The notes under the pieces were generated by a model. It saw only the letters and a program-made list of their open reading frames with translations. It was not told the origin of the DNA and searched no databases. Source: Umbelopsis ramanniana AG (lineage: Eukaryota > Mucoromycota > Umbelopsidomycetes > Umbelopsidales > Umbelopsidaceae). From it: a stretch of 64,000 nt of DNA. Each line of letters begins with the position of its first letter. The stretch's first letter is position 1. The position numbers were made by a program, and so were the translations under genes. Where the stretch lies: NCBI RefSeq assembly GCF_025399195.1, contig NW_026252114.1:1-64000 (forward strand). The letters run 5' to 3'. This document shows positions 1 through 12,869 of this stretch, piece after piece.

Positions 1-532
1 GCGAGATATAAAAGTTGATTAATAGATGTAGATATCAGCATTGGTGAACACAAGTGAAGAATGATATATGTTCAAGATCAGCGGGACTGACTTCTCCAAC
101 TTAGACTATCTCATGATTTTATGAAATTGCTATTGGCAAATAAGCAGTCAGCTCATATTGTGGTAGGCAGAGGTGCATATTCGAAGAAAACAATCGTATA
201 TTGGAAGATATCCGTTTTAATTTTTTGGCAGAGTTCAACATTTTGATACGAAGCTAAACTTATATGATGTCAGCGCAAATTATTTCTAAAAGGACTGTAT
301 TTTCAATACATGATAACTGACCGGCAAAATTATTTAATAATATACAGCTTGCAAAAAAATATGATCTTATTATTGCTGCTCACTGTTAGTCGGGATAGGA
401 AAATATAATTCTTTTTTTTGGGTAGTTCTGAAGAAGTAAACAGCAATAAACCTGTACTGATTTAAGGTCATTTTGATGAAAAGCACCTTATTTGTCTCAT
501 GAAAAGGACGATAAATATTAAAAAAAAGAAAT
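1..532. other. A+T-rich intergenic DNA
   Basis: I see no open frame of useful length and no protein similarity on either strand. The stretch is A+T-rich with many short A or T runs. On the minus strand its last bases (about 521-527) form the T-run that would end transcription of the adjacent tRNA. Confidence 0.5.
521..527 (-). terminator. Pol III terminator of tRNA-Ile
   Basis: Seven consecutive T on the minus strand, five bases after the discriminator base of the tRNA, fit a polymerase III oligo-T terminator. Confidence 0.7.
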
Positions 533-605
533 TGCTCACTACAGGGATCGAACCTGTGACCTTGGCGTTATTAGCACCACGCTCTACCGACTAAGCTAAG
601 CGAGC
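533..605 (-). tRNA. tRNA-Ile (anticodon AAU), no intron
   Basis: The minus strand folds as a 73-nt cloverleaf. The 7-bp acceptor stem pairs GCTCGCT with AGTGAGC (one G-T pair), followed by discriminator A. The anticodon stem TGGTG/CGCCA encloses the loop CTAATAA, giving anticodon AAT (AAU), which decodes isoleucine AUU and, after A34-to-inosine editing, AUC and AUA. The T arm CAGG-TTCGATC-CCTG contains a standard box B. No intron interrupts the anticodon loop, and CCA is not encoded, as expected for eukaryotes. A run of seven T on the minus strand just downstream (527 to 521) is a typical RNA polymerase III terminator. Confidence 0.95.
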
Positions 606-1739
606 TTCTTGTTGAGGAGTGACTCTGTCGCAATTTTATTCAAATGAGCAACTACGTAATATTTAAAAGCCAGTTTACTCAGTGGATTATGGAGTTAATC
701 ATTTCAAATTTTGTCAGCTGCTTTATATTAGTAATAGCCTTTGCTAGCATGCAGTTATAGTAAAGAATACATTTTTTTGAGCCATATAATCGTCTTTTCC
801 CTTTTTTTGAGACTCCGCTCTCGATCGCAAAATGCTAACCTGACGACGTCAACACCTGCGATGCGCTATAAGCATAGGCAACCCGCCGAATTGAGCCAAA
901 ATAAAAGTGTTCGTAATTTTTATTTAAAAAAAAACTCTGGAATACGTGGAAGTGAGGAAGCTCTCAGCGAAGTTATCTCATTCCTGTTTCAGAATCAGGA
1001 GCAAACCATCCTATTCACGATGAACAGTCTCAGCGTCATATGTAACTCAAAACTCATGGCTTGCAATTTATTGTCAGCATACATTTCAATCTACAAAGGA
1101 AAAACTTGGACAGAAATAAATGCGCCGCCACTGGGTAATATCGTTCCCCACATATATACTCATCCAGGATTTTTCTCAAAAACCTGTTTGCTGACCCAAC
1201 TTGAAGCGGGATCGCATCTTCGTAGCCATGATCTTAACCTGCGATTATCCGGGATGTTCCGCCGATTGAATAGTATGGTCGACCATTTTATTTATGTGCT
1301 CTGTAAAGCAGTTTGAATATACATTGGCGATATGTCTTCTACTACTGGCGACTCCAAAACTCTGGAAGATCTTCAAAACATATGTCTCAGTATCATGAAC
1401 GGCGATCACCGCAGCTCATCAATCGCTGTCTTTTGACATCTGTGCAATCTGTCCTTCATAATTGAACGCGCCCTCATCCTAAGCATAAAATTATGCGCAC
1501 AACTCGAGGGCCTCTTTTGCGGACTGTTTGCTACTTCTTTTACTACCACTCGCTCCAGCATATATTCGACTCAACATCCTTCAGGAGAACCCTCTCCATC
1601 AAGCCTTTATATTTTGAATCTTCCCACTTGTAATCAGAAGCATCTGTGCAGGCTTTTGATCCTTTGCTTTTTGCTCAAAAGTAAGCGTTTTCTCTTATTG
1701 GACCTACGTGCATTAGTACACATAGGCAGTTCCCCGTTC
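606..1739. other. No recognisable gene upstream of a LINE relict
   Basis: A 191-codon open frame runs on the plus strand to 1316, but its composition is not protein-like, it resembles nothing I know, and no plausible introns extend it. It may be decayed 5' sequence of the retrotransposon relict that follows, since further broken frames continue from about 1614. I do not call a gene here. Confidence 0.4.
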
Positions 1740-2720
1740 ACACTCCGTCGGCCGCTCTTTCATCGAGAAGCCTGGATAACCGCTGAAGAATTGAACAAAA
1801 TCACCCGCCGAGAGAATATCCGCACATTCCGCCCTGTCGATTACGAAATGGAAGAGCCAATTAAAGAAAACTTATGAATATAAACATAGGATTGCTCATG
1901 CAAACGGCCTATCGGTCAATGCTATAGACGACCTTGTGTCCTATTGTCAAGACTTTTACTTACTGTCATGGTCAAAACCTAGCTACTGCCAATTAAAACC
2001 GGCTTTCCAACCACCTAGCGCCAACATAAATGCCGTGCTATTGAACCTAAAAGCAGCCTTAGAGGCTCTGCCAGGCCAGTATATGTCTCTTAGTAAATCC
2101 CTCCTTTTCCTTACACCGTCACTTTCCTTTCCTCATCATCCCGTTACCCTTTTGCTGGCTTCTGTCGGCAACCTAACCCTCGCATGTACATACCTTCCAC
2201 CCGATTGGACTCCCGGAATGTCTAAACGTGCTGTCGTAAATCCCTAGCACACAAACACCATCATTTGCGGCGACCTCAATGGTCGCATCGGCGAATGGCT
2301 TGGTGACCGAATCTGGAACTCACGTGGCAGACCCTCCTATGATGAACTGAAAGACACTCGCTGCCCATTTTGAACCGACAACTTGCATTTAGTGTCTCGA
2401 CTCTGTTAACACAGAAAGCAAAACCACCTTCTCCAGCATCATCATCGATTTTTCCTCAGCATTGGTCCACTCACTGACGCGAAGATGGAGGTTTTAACGG
2501 AACGTTCCTTATCATCCGACCACAAGATGGTGCACCTGAGTTCTCTCTTCGATGACAACGGTGCTATCTTGATACCCCAATCAATCAAAAGGACGTGGAA
2601 CCTCCCTTCTCTGAAGAAAGAAGATGTTGAGAAGCTGTACAAGCAAAGTGGGGAATTGCAGGAGCACACTCCCAACCATTGGGATACCGATGGAGTCCCA
2701 CCAAATGCACCATTTTGAAT
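1740..2720 (+). mobile_element. Relict non-LTR (LINE) retrotransposon, APE-type endonuclease region
   Basis: Broken frames on the plus strand carry landmarks of an apurinic-type endonuclease (endonuclease/exonuclease/phosphatase fold) in the correct order. First comes a segment with LACTYLPPDW near 2185-2210. Then, in another frame at about 2260-2370, IICGDLNGRIGEW holds the catalytic GDLN motif and an RGRP segment follows. A third frame at about 2510-2540 has SDHKMVHLS, matching the terminal SDH motif, followed by a WNLPSLKKEDVEKLY-like segment that in mucoralean LINEs lies between endonuclease and reverse transcriptase. In-frame stops and frame changes between these blocks show that the copy is dead. 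I could not identify a reverse transcriptase downstream. Boundaries are approximate and no target-site duplication or poly-A tail was located. Confidence 0.6.
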
Positions 2721-4121
2721 GCCGAAAACAACCGGTTCACACTATATAGGATATGCTGGGCGAGTTAAGCATTTACCTTGAGAGCCTTGCTCAAGTAGCT
2801 ATCTAGCTTGCCAAGGTAGGCTACCGTTACTTGGACAGAAATTCCGTTCAACGATTATCTGCCAATTTGCAGGAAGAGCACGACTCTCGCAAACAGCCCT
2901 AACTGAACTCAAGAAGTTAGTACAAGGCAACTCACCTAAGATTGAGTTTGGGCCAGAGCTCCTCGACCTACTAGATATGGCCGGTGCGGTGGATACAGAT
3001 CTTCAACTAGATTTTCTCTGGGTGAATGAAGATGGACAACAGCTTGCAGGAAAAGTTCTTGATTAGCCAACCAATTGCATGCATATCAAAATTTTTTGAC
3101 TTCGGCAGAAAGCAATGCTAATGTGAAAGACAGGACTGAGCGGATAAATGGCCTGAAGAAGCGAGCGTACCCTTGTTCGAGAAAGGTTATACCTAACTTT
3201 TCCTCTCAAATCCCGGTCTATCCCATTCATATTGACGAACCTCCCCCCACCCACGAAAAGTAACTACCCCCGCCACTACTCCCGGTGTAGTGCTTCGAGT
3301 ATGTAGCCTACTAGCCGCGCGAAAGGTAACATAATCGGTGACTATTTTTGAAGGACTTGGTATGTTTAAATATGTTTTCATTCCTCTCTTGTACTAAGAT
3401 GTTTCTTACTCAAAAATTTAGCCACTTGCCTTTCATAGTCGGGCTCTGTAGAGCACCAATAAAAAAAACTTTACTTGAAGCAAGCGAGAAGGCTTTCTGA
3501 CCTGTCCCAGGTTTCCATGGTAGCTTTTGCTCCCTTGTTTTCCAAAAAAAAAAAGTCTACTCGAAATGCAAGAAACCGCAAACTCGAACCAGAAGTTGAT
3601 AATACGTAATGCCTGCATCTGGTCAAACACCTATGTTCCTTGAAAAGCGGTACGCTTCCAACCAACCTTGCTCAAGTCGTATACCCGATGTGTAAACGAA
3701 CCGATTCCCTCAAAAACATGGTAACTCCACTTACGTCCACCACATGCCTTGAACAGTCAGAGGGGCAACATCAGTTTATTCGGTGACAAGGAGACTGGCT
3801 AGTATTCACCGCACATTGTACTTGTCACTACCGAGCTAAAGTCTTTGCAGATACTCAGTACAAGACAGACGTGTGACTTATGGCATGAATGCGACCGCAC
3901 AGTCAACTCGTACGAACTTGCAAAACCTTGGAAAATTCCCAACCCAGATTGAATGACATGATCTAACCTTTGTAACGTTATTATCTTTTTAAGAAAAAGA
4001 GAAGCTCGAATGGACAGCCAAGTTGAATAGTTGGCAAAGGCAAAACAAATGAGAATTTTATTGGCCGCAAGCCAAAATGCGTTTTTAGAATAAATATACA
4101 TGAAAATGACAAGACAATAGC
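2721..4121. other. Gene-free stretch after the LINE relict
   Basis: Only short frames below about 100 codons exist, none protein-like. The first few hundred bases may be more of the decayed LINE body, because fragments with mixed coding flavour occur to about 3060. The last part (about 3700-4121) would hold the 3' UTR of the minus-strand RhoGAP gene that ends at 4122. Confidence 0.4.
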
Positions 4122-7100
4122 TTATCTCAATAGTGCATTCGGTGGAGTAGAACTAGGTAAATAAGATGTTGATGCAAGTGCCGTTGGAGAAGAAGATAGA
4201 TAAGGTGGCTTTACATCGACTTGCACGATGGGAATAGAACCCGTCGTGCCGCTTGGAGGAGAGTTCTCTATATCTCGGCTGGGAGTAGAAGATTGGCTAC
4301 CAGAATGGCTCTTTTTAGCTTTCATCAAATTTCCACAGCGTTTCAAAACCTCTCGTGGGTTGAGCTCCGCGAGACCTTCGCCATAAGATAATTCTAGCAA
4401 CATAGGCTCCAAATACTCGGGTATAAGACAGAAATCGATTTGGTGTTCAATAAGCATCTTCACTGCCTGAGCGCAATGCCATGTATCTTCTTTGTTTGGA
4501 TCTTTGCCACGCGCCGACAAAACATTAGGAGCAATCACAGTTGCAATATTTCCAACGTCCATTTTGCTGCCATCACCGTCTGCAAATGTGGCCACATACC
4601 GCAAAAATAAAAACAGGACTTCCAGAGTATCTCGGTTTTGTTTTGGTAGAATGCAGCATGCCAAGTGAAGAACGATTTTTCTCTCCGCTTCATTTTCGAG
4701 CTCTGAAGGTAAAGTGTTGTTAGTTTTTCAAGTCATCCCAACTTTCCATCCACATATAACTTACTTTGAGAAACGACAAACAGCTTATAAAGCTTGTAGG
4801 TAAGTAGCGGTTCCGGAAGTTCTCTCAAAAACTTTTTCAAAAGAGCTGCAATTTGAACAGGTGTTTCATTGGCCAAATTGACTTGAGCTGGATTTTTATC
4901 GATTTCCTCGCTAAGTTCCTTGAGACGTCGAATGTTGCCGTTCTTTCGGAAGATACCTTCGACCGAAACGTCTTTTTATATGTAAAAAGTCAAAAGATGG
5001 AATACAAGTCAGCATTGCGATAGCCAAGGGACCGGACCGAACAAAAAGAAGCGTGTACATACCCATTTGTTTCAATACGGAAAGACTATCTTCGATAAAA
5101 GAAGGAATGCGCAAGCGGGATGGACCAGCACCCAAGTTGGATTCAACACCGGTCCGTTCAATCAAAACCTCAAAAGGTACACCAAAAGTGCCTTCCTCTG
5201 TGAGTAAGACAGAGTAAGTAACCAAAGTCTGCGCGCTATTTCTGAACACTGTGCGGCGGCCTTACCTTTTGGTTTAACAGCTTTCTTGTTTCCGGCCTTC
5301 AAACTGGTGACAAACTTGCCCCAGAGAGTTTCATTTTTCTTGTCGTCAATTAAATCCACTAGTTCTTCCAATGTAAAATACTCTCGAACTAGTTGCTCCA
5401 TGTGCAATACAGCCAAATACTTCATCATAAAAGAATCCAGTGCACCGATTTCTGCGAGATAATGAGCCTTTGGTCTAGATGCTGACTTGCTATGGTACAC
5501 ACGTGGACGATAGGAATTGTTGCTGTTATCAGGACGTGCACCGTCGCTTCGAGGCGCCATCTCAATAGGCGATCCACCTCTAGGGCTTGTATTCAAAGAC
5601 TGAGAGCTTCCAAAGTAATCTGCCTCGTTGGTAGGTACTGCTGTGGTCGGACTGGGTGTCTCCATAAGCACCGAGCGCTTACCCATGCGATAAGAGGTAG
5701 TCATTTTCCGACGCATGTGGGTGGATTTCATCCGCTTGATATCGCCAAGATGGATAGCAGCAGATGTATCATCAGCATTCGAATATGATTTGGATCGGTT
5801 GTCCTCACGCAGATGGCCAGCGGGTGTAACGCTGGTAGATTTGAGTTTCTGACCATCATAGTCCATGGTAGGGATATGCTCTAAAAGAACTTAACATTTA
5901 ACACTTGGAAAAATAAAATATTTTCGAATCGAATGCTCCTCTCTCCATACCTGAGTAATCCAAAAGGGTGTAAAGTCGGCGAAGGGCAACTCGCAAAAGG
6001 AATGAATACTGTTGCAATTTCGTAACATAATCAAACTTTGCCTCAATGTTTTCCAGCTTTAAAGTAGTAGTGCAGGTGTTACAATAGATCTTCATGGTAT
6101 CGAGATGCAATTTGGTGTTGTCCAAATTTGCTTGCAAAGGTGAATGACAGCTTGAGCATTTAAAGCAGTCGCAGTGCCAGCGATTCTGGTGATACCTGTA
6201 GCATTCTTCCTCACAAGTGATTTTACAAACTTGGCATAGGTCTGAAGTGACATGCAGGCCAGATTCCAATTCAGCTCTTTCTTCGCGTGAAGCTAGCTGC
6301 ATGAGGTCGTTTAAAAAATTGGGAATAGCAACTTGAGAATGGTACTTTTTCTCGAGTTTCAAAGCCCCGCTCAATGCTATACGAATTAGGATCTTGAGGT
6401 AATGGGCCAGACCAGTAACAAGTGACAGCAGCTCTTCTGTAATTCCAATCATCTGCATGCCATTTTCCTGGGTATGCGACAACAACGAGAAGAAATTGAC
6501 AATCTTCTTGCAGAGCCTTTTCGCCTCTGAGGTGTACAAAAGTGAATCGCCGACTTTTTCGAATTGTGATTTTAGCGAGTCGATGGCGGCGAACAAAATA
6601 TCAACGTGGGTGATGAAGCGTTTTGCCATGTTGACACCTTCTATATATGCACCATTGGATACATGCAATAACATATCGGAGATACAAGCAGCAGCAGATT
6701 CTTCAAAAGCAGAGAGAACGGTCCAAATCTGATACATTTGATCTTCCATATCGGATTGTGCTTTTTTCAATTCGCTAGCAGTAGGGATCGGTTTGTGGAC
6801 AGTTTCCGTTAGCCCATCCGGGACGCCTTCCGAGAAAGTCTGAGATAATTTGACATTCCAGAATCGATTGATCATATAACATTCAGGATGCCAGTGTTCG
6901 TTGACATTGTTTTTATCGATCTCGACGAATTGCTTGAGAATAGCTGTCTCACATCCAGCACAATTGACAGCAAATTGCAGAGAATAATGATAATGACAAA
7001 ATACTTTGCCATCGTTTTCATAATAGGAGTCTTCCGGTCCAAAGGCGGTTGGGCACAGAGAGCAAGTAAAATGCTCTACGTGATACTTTTGACCAAGCGC

Positions 7101-7700
7101 AGTAATGTATGATCCTTTCAGGGCTTCTCCACAGCTAGCACATACAAGGTTCAGTCTTCTAAAATAGTCACGCTCGCATAAAGGTTGAACTTTTCCATCC
7201 ACTTCGATAGGGAAAAAACTTGCTGCTACATCAATACCGCAGTCCTATAAACATAAAAGTTGTTAATGCACATTGCTCCAGGAACAAAAATGTAGAAATA
7301 AAATTGAGCTGGATCAGCTGGACTAATGCATAAACGGTATTTTGATGGGACCGGGTGAGATGATTATCACGCCAGAGTCCCACAACTTCGGATTATGCTG
7401 ATAGTCAAGTGAGCAAAACTCGTTCCTTGACTTCAAAAACAAGCCAATCAAGGAAAGGAACTAAAAGATGGAAATGCACATGTAACTTACAGCACATGTA
7501 AAGCACTTGATGTGAAAAGTGCGATGAAGGGCTCTTATGAAATCACCAGTCAAAGGTTCCGAGCATTTCTCGCATTTGTGCGTGGTGGTATTCTGCGACT
7601 GGATTACAGTCGTTTCTGGTGTTGGTTCCGGTTCATGTTGAGGAACAAGTACGGAATTTGCAATATCGGACAGGTCATCGTGTTTGAGTGTAGATTCCAT
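4122..7700 (-). CDS. LRG1: LIM-domain Rho GTPase-activating protein (Lrg1-like)
   Basis: GTPase-activating protein for Rho-family GTPases, by family expected to act at growth tips on Rho1 and cell-wall synthesis. Six exons join in phase: 7700-7491, 7244-5951, 5880-5266, 5197-5063, 4971-4765, 4702-4122, giving 1,013 residues. Three LIM zinc-finger domains are visible: two in tandem near residues 43-165 and a third near 405-460 with regular Cys/His pairs. A C-terminal RhoGAP domain (about 707-930) opens with GTFGVPFEVL and carries the arginine finger in GIFRKNG (Arg near 760). A Ser/Thr-rich linker lies between. This LIM-LIM-LIM-RhoGAP order is that of yeast Lrg1. The start is the first ATG of an exon that leads directly into LIM1. 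The tail after the GAP domain is Ser/Pro-rich. Confidence 0.92.
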
Positions 7701-8794
7701 AGTTTTGAGCAGGCATTCAAGGATGCGTCAATGAGAAAGGGTTTGGGAGTTGGGACTTCAAAAGGATTGGAGGTATAATAAAAAAAGGAGAGGAGAGAGA
7801 GAGAGAAGAAAGGCAGAGGTAGAGAGAGAGAAAGCAAAAGAAGAAAAGTTAGGAAAAGGGCAAGGGACCTGAACGAGTATTTGATTCTAAATTAAGCGTT
7901 TGCTGAAATGAGGCCGTGTTGCAAAGCCTTGTTCGCTGGGGGTCGTTACTGAGGGGAAACTGGAGCGTAAGTAATTCGTTCAAATCTGAGTTACTGAAAG
8001 TATTTAAAAACGTGCCCAGAACGTCGGCAAGTCAATCCATGAGTACCTAATATAACACGCTCAAAAGTGAGCATAGCGGTATTCTTTTTGAAACCATTGC
8101 CACAAGATCTGCTAACAGAACTGAGATGCTCTGCATGCTAGTGCCTGAACAGCTGCAGGCACTACTTTGTTGCTAAGCCCTAGGGCTAAAATGGTTCTTT
8201 TATATATGCCATTGCAACCGTAATTTGTCCACATTCGACTTCCGACCCCACAACATCGGTGCTGATGGCGTGTGTTTCATTGTCAGTAGGAGTACTGGCT
8301 ATGGCCGGAAGTCTCTCCCAATGCAATGGCGGCTTAGGATACGTTGGGGTTGTGCCTTGGGTTGACCTTAGCAGTGGTACTTTGGCAAAGCAAGAAGATT
8401 GAAGGCAAAGGAGTGGTACAGAGTTGAGTATGTGTTGTGTTCCCAGTGATCACAATGGCGTTTTCAACGCTGTTTCAGCCAGCAGTGTCAGTCCGTACAA
8501 TCCAAAGTTAATTTTACATCTTCCGTTTACCTTGCCGACGATTATAAAGTATGAACGTGGTTTTTTTTTTAAATATATTTTATCTTTTCCCTACAGTGTA
8601 ATTGAACTAAACCGAATGAAAATCAGTCTCTATCTGTTCAAGTGTTTGCAAGGGATGATGGACGTAGTCAAGTAACCCGGCCTGTGAACACAGCTTTTTT
8701 AACGCGATGTGGTGTTCCTCTATATTTTAGCATAAGAAAAAAAAATTTAAAGCAAGAAGCCGGGGACAATCGTCACAAATTTTGGCCTTCGCTG
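7701..8794. other. Divergent promoter region with purine-rich tract
   Basis: This stretch separates the LIM-RhoGAP start (minus) from the RAD17 start (plus). A purine-rich tract of GA repeats on the plus strand spans roughly 7785-7850, which is pyrimidine-rich on the RhoGAP sense strand and typical of fungal 5' leaders. Short open frames at 8424-8794 show no recognisable protein; part of one continues in frame into the RAD17 first exon, so the true RAD17 start could lie further upstream. Confidence 0.4.
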
Positions 8795-11217
8795 ATGTCC
8801 CTTTATAATGGTGGCGATTTACATTCTCCATCAAGTTCAAGCGAAGCAGGAACCCCAAAAAGTCCAGTAAGTTATTACTGACAGCAACATGAATCAGTGA
8901 CCTCGGTTTTGCCTAATTGTTTTGAAATTACAGCGATTCCTATTGCCAACCACATCCAGTCAGACATTTCATAAGAAGCGGAAGAGACAACCCTCACCAA
9001 CAAGACGTAGCAAAAAGGATGATATAGTATGGGATAGATCAGGTAAGAAAGACGGGAAATAAGAGCGAAGTCCAGGTATCATTGATTGTAACCATATTTG
9101 AAGACGCGGGCAAAGCAGAGTACACAACTAGCTTATGGTTTGAAAAATACATCCCCAAATCAGAGGTAAGCGAGCGTATCAATTGGAAGCACTCAGAATA
9201 AGTAGAAGGGCTATAGGACACTTACTGCGATGTGAGCAGAAAGATCTAGCCGTAACACCTGCCAAGGTGCGTGCGGTGAAAGATTGGATCACCGAATCCT
9301 TGCGGACAAACACACAGAACGGGAACAAGGTAGATACAAATTTTAGGCAACAATTTCGTGGGGTTGAAATAAATGCTGAAAATAATATTGTTGGAAAGCT
9401 TTTGATTATCAGCGGTCCATCAGGGTGTGGTAAAAGCACAACGGTACGAACTTTGGCCCGTGCGATGGCATTTGATATACATGAATGGATGCCGTTTGGT
9501 CCGACAACAAAATGGAGTGATTTAGAAGATAAGCAAGGTAAGATGCTTGATAGAGGAAAGACGGTATTGTGATAGTACTACTTTTTAGTAACCGGAAGAT
9601 TAGACCATGAGTCGATGATGTCAAATTTCATCGAGTATTTAACACGTTCATTACGGCATGACAAGGCGCTCCGAAGTACGACCTATTTTTATTCACAAGA
9701 ACGAAAGAAGGTTATTTTGATAGATGATATACCAGACCTTAGCAATGAAAGTTCAAGACAGCGATTTCACAACTTTATACGGAGTATCTGCAAAAAAACT
9801 GATACTCATGTGCCTGTAATTTTGATGCTCACTACCATCGAAGAGAGTCGCGGCGATGAACCAGCTCAAGGTTATAAGAGACATACCTATGACTTTTCAG
9901 AAAGAGGGGCCATACCAGCGGACATCCTACGGTCCGCATTCTGTACAAAAATTCAGTAAGCGTTTGGACCTTCCTGTCGGTTCGAAGTATTTTGCAGATG
10001 CATGCTAATTCTAGCGATTCGTCCCTTCGAAAACATCAGATACACTTCAATCACTCCGAAAAAGCTTACAAAAATAATCTCGTCAATATACAAATGTGAG
10101 GCGCTAGAGGCATCAATAGATTTTGAGGCAATTGCAGCTGTGAGTAATGGAGATATCAGAAGTGCTATCAACAACCTTCAGTTTTACGCCACTCCAAAGC
10201 AACATAATGATAATATTGGTCATTTAGAGGCGAGGTAAATATGCTTCACGCTGGCAAAGTACTCAATCGACTTTTCATTCTAACGACAGCTGATCTTTCT
10301 CCATCTAGTACGATGAGTCGAGAAGCATCTCTAGATCTCTTTCACGCAATCGGCAAAGTTCTATATGCCAAAAGTAAGTCATGAATTATATAAGGTTGTC
10401 TTTGATATGACGTGCTCATGCAGTTCAATTTGACTTAGGGACGTCAAAGGGAATCTTAGAATCAAACCCAGAGGTAATTAGCAGCTTATATGTGACTACC
10501 GATAGATTATATCTCTTATACCATTGGTTGCTATTGTTATTAGGATATACTTGCTTCCCTTTGTGTTCCGGAGCAAACATTCATCTTATGGTTACATCAG
10601 AATTATCCTCCATTCATGGAAGACATGGATTCGTGTGCTAATGCTATGGATTATCTAAGTTTGGCCAACCATCTTGCTTCTTTCGGTGAAGGACATGTAC
10701 GTCCCCTTTTATCCAGTTGTAACAAAACAAAACTTAACAGTGTCTGACAACGTTCCTTTCGTTTTATCATTTTAAGATTGGCACGCATTACGAAAGCTTG
10801 CTAGCAGTTAGGGGCATGATGCATTCTCGTAGATTACCAGCAAGTTACCATCCTGTTAATAAGCCTGAGTTCTGGGAATTTGTGGGAAGCAAGACTGATC
10901 TAGGTAAGGTTGTTTTTACCGACTCGGTGCCCGCCGGGAAAATAGTTTTTGGTCAGCCACGTTAGGTAATACAGACCAAAAAAAAAAATTCTGACTCCTA
11001 TTTCCCTCTAGCAACTACTCCACGGTCTTCTGTGTTACATGCATCATTAGACTGCGGTTCCATATTGTACACCAATGGCTCCGAGGAAGACGATGAAGAC
11101 ATCATAGATATATGGAGTGATGAAGAAGCGGACGACGACATGTGGGGCGATCTTGATGATGACTTACTAGCAGCCCTTCCAGACTCTCAAAATCTAGAGA
11201 CCGGCATGGAAATTTAA
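8795..11217 (+). CDS. RAD17: Rad17/Rad24-type checkpoint clamp-loader subunit
   Basis: RFC-like AAA+ subunit that loads the 9-1-1 clamp at damaged DNA in the nucleus. Eleven exons join in phase: 8795-8866, 8934-9042, 9104-9165, 9240-9537, 9589-9955, 9998-10234, 10309-10373, 10439-10473, 10544-10696, 10777-10903, 11012-11217, giving 576 residues. Seen: a basic N-terminus, the entry motif LWFEKYIPKSE, Walker A GPSGCGKST, a Walker B-like VILIDDIPDL, then NGDIRSAINNLQF (sensor 2 region) and SREASLDLFHAIGKVLY, both characteristic of Rad17. The C-terminus is very acidic (EEDDEDIIDIWSDEEADDD), as in many Rad17 proteins. The intron at 9956-9997 is only 42 nt and is the least certain. The ATG at 8795 fits the first splice, but the exon frame is open upstream. 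Confidence 0.9.
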
Positions 11218-11409
11218 GAACGCACACTCAAAATAAAAACTCCTTCCCCGTATCCCACACTCTTCTTTCCCCGTATGAACACGTTGGCTACAGTTGAATA
11301 AGCGGTTATATTTATTTGTGTTATAGATACTGCTTATTGATTTTGTGGTGTAAGGAAGGAAATAAACCTTTATCCGCTATATAACAATGAAGGTGCTTTT
11401 TGTATTGGT

Positions 11410-12587
11410 TTAGTTGAAGATGGGAAGGTTGAAGCCATAGGTGACAGGATCGTTGAAGCGCATGTTAAGGTCAAGCTTGGCGATCTGAGCCATATCAGCC
11501 TCGGTCAAGGACCATGAAAGGACATCGTGGTTGGAGACCATACGAGCCTCGCTGGAGGACTTGGGGATGACAGCGATACCCTTCTCTACGGACCAGCGCA
11601 GCAAAACTTGGGCATTGGACTTGTTGTGAGCCTTAGCAATGTTGGAAATGACATCGTGCTCAAGGAGAGGAGCAGCGGTGATAGCATGGTCAACACCGAG
11701 AGAGACGAAGGAGGCAGGACCGAATGAACTGTAAGCAGTGATTTGGATACCTTGTTCCTGGACCCACTTAACGAAGGTGCTTTGCTGAAGGTAAGGGTGA
11801 AGTTCGACTAAAACATGGGGGAGACACTGTTAATCGACGTGACTATAAACAGGCCTTCTATTTTCATTTAGGCTTACCTTGAAGAGCAGCAGGCTTGATC
11901 TTAGCATAAGTCAAGAGGTCCATAAGAAGCTGAACGTTGAAGTTGGAGACACCGATGTTGCGGGCAAGACCATCCTCAACCAACTTCTCAACCTCAGCCC
12001 AGCACTCGTGCATGGGAGCACGGTCAAGAGTGACCTTTTCCTCACCAGGCTGGAACCAGCCAGGGGGGTAAGCGGTCTCGATGGCAACGTGCTTCAAGGG
12101 AACGGGGACTATGGAAATACGCTGTCAGTCAAAAACCTAACCAATTACCAGACCCTTACAGCATTTGTGTACTCACAGTGAACCAAGTAAAGATCAACAT
12201 ACTCAAGGTTGAGGTCCTTGAGTTGCTTGTTGAAGGCTTCACGGACATGTTCCTTCTTGTGGTAGGTGTTCCACAACTTGGTGGTGACTGAGCAGGTGGG
12301 GTCAGCTTTCTGTACAAGGGTTTCACGCGATTTCTCGCCATCCATACAAAAAATCTCTTACCGAAAAGTTCTTCACGCTTGACAATACCCTCGTTGATAG
12401 CCTTGTTGATACCACGGCCAACCTCGACTTCATTGCCATAGTCAGCAGCACCATCAATCAAACGGTAGCCGTTCTTGATAGCAGTGTAGATGGTGTTCTC
12501 AGCATCCTCGTTGGCAACCTTCCAGCAGCCAAATCCGACAAAGGGCATCTTGTCGCCAGTGCGGTTCAAAGTAAGAGTAGAGGCCAT
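11410..12587 (-). CDS. XYL1: NAD(P)H-dependent D-xylose reductase-like aldo-keto reductase
   Basis: Cytosolic aldo-keto reductase that would reduce D-xylose to xylitol, the first step of fungal pentose use; other aldoses are possible substrates. Exons 12587-12362, 12287-12177, 12108-11878 and 11807-11410 join in phase to 321 residues, the usual length. The N-terminus [11 protein letters not shown] and the segment [14 protein letters not shown] match xylose reductases. The catalytic tetrad is intact: Asp45, Tyr50, Lys79 (VTTKLW) and His112 (DLYLVH). The cofactor motif [13 protein letters not shown] holds the Lys and Arg that favour NADPH. The C-terminus [16 protein letters not shown] resembles the xylose reductase ending. 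Glycerol dehydrogenase or galacturonate reductase activity cannot be excluded from sequence alone. It lies tail to tail with RAD17, 192 nt apart. Confidence 0.88.
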
Positions 12588-12869
12588 TTTGTATTCTAAC
12601 GATTTTCAAATGAAAAGGGGATGAAAGATGATATTTTTGAAAGAAAACAACTCTTAAATAAGTCGAGCGACAAAGTCACGCCCCAGAAACCCCGCAAAGA
12701 AACTCGAGGAAAATACTCAAACCTTACGGAGATTTCTTCCGTTTTTGGATTGCTGGGTTGGCAGACAGAGAGATGGGATGGGGGAGATGAATGGGAAGAT
12801 ACGACGTCACCTCTTTATAATTTTTTTATGATCAGTCAGGAAGTATTTAATTGGCACGTCTATTTTAAC

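Noticed and set aside
741-1316. 191-codon plus-strand frame
   Set aside because: Composition is not protein-like, no family match, no plausible promoter or intron context, and it sits in a decayed, gene-poor stretch.
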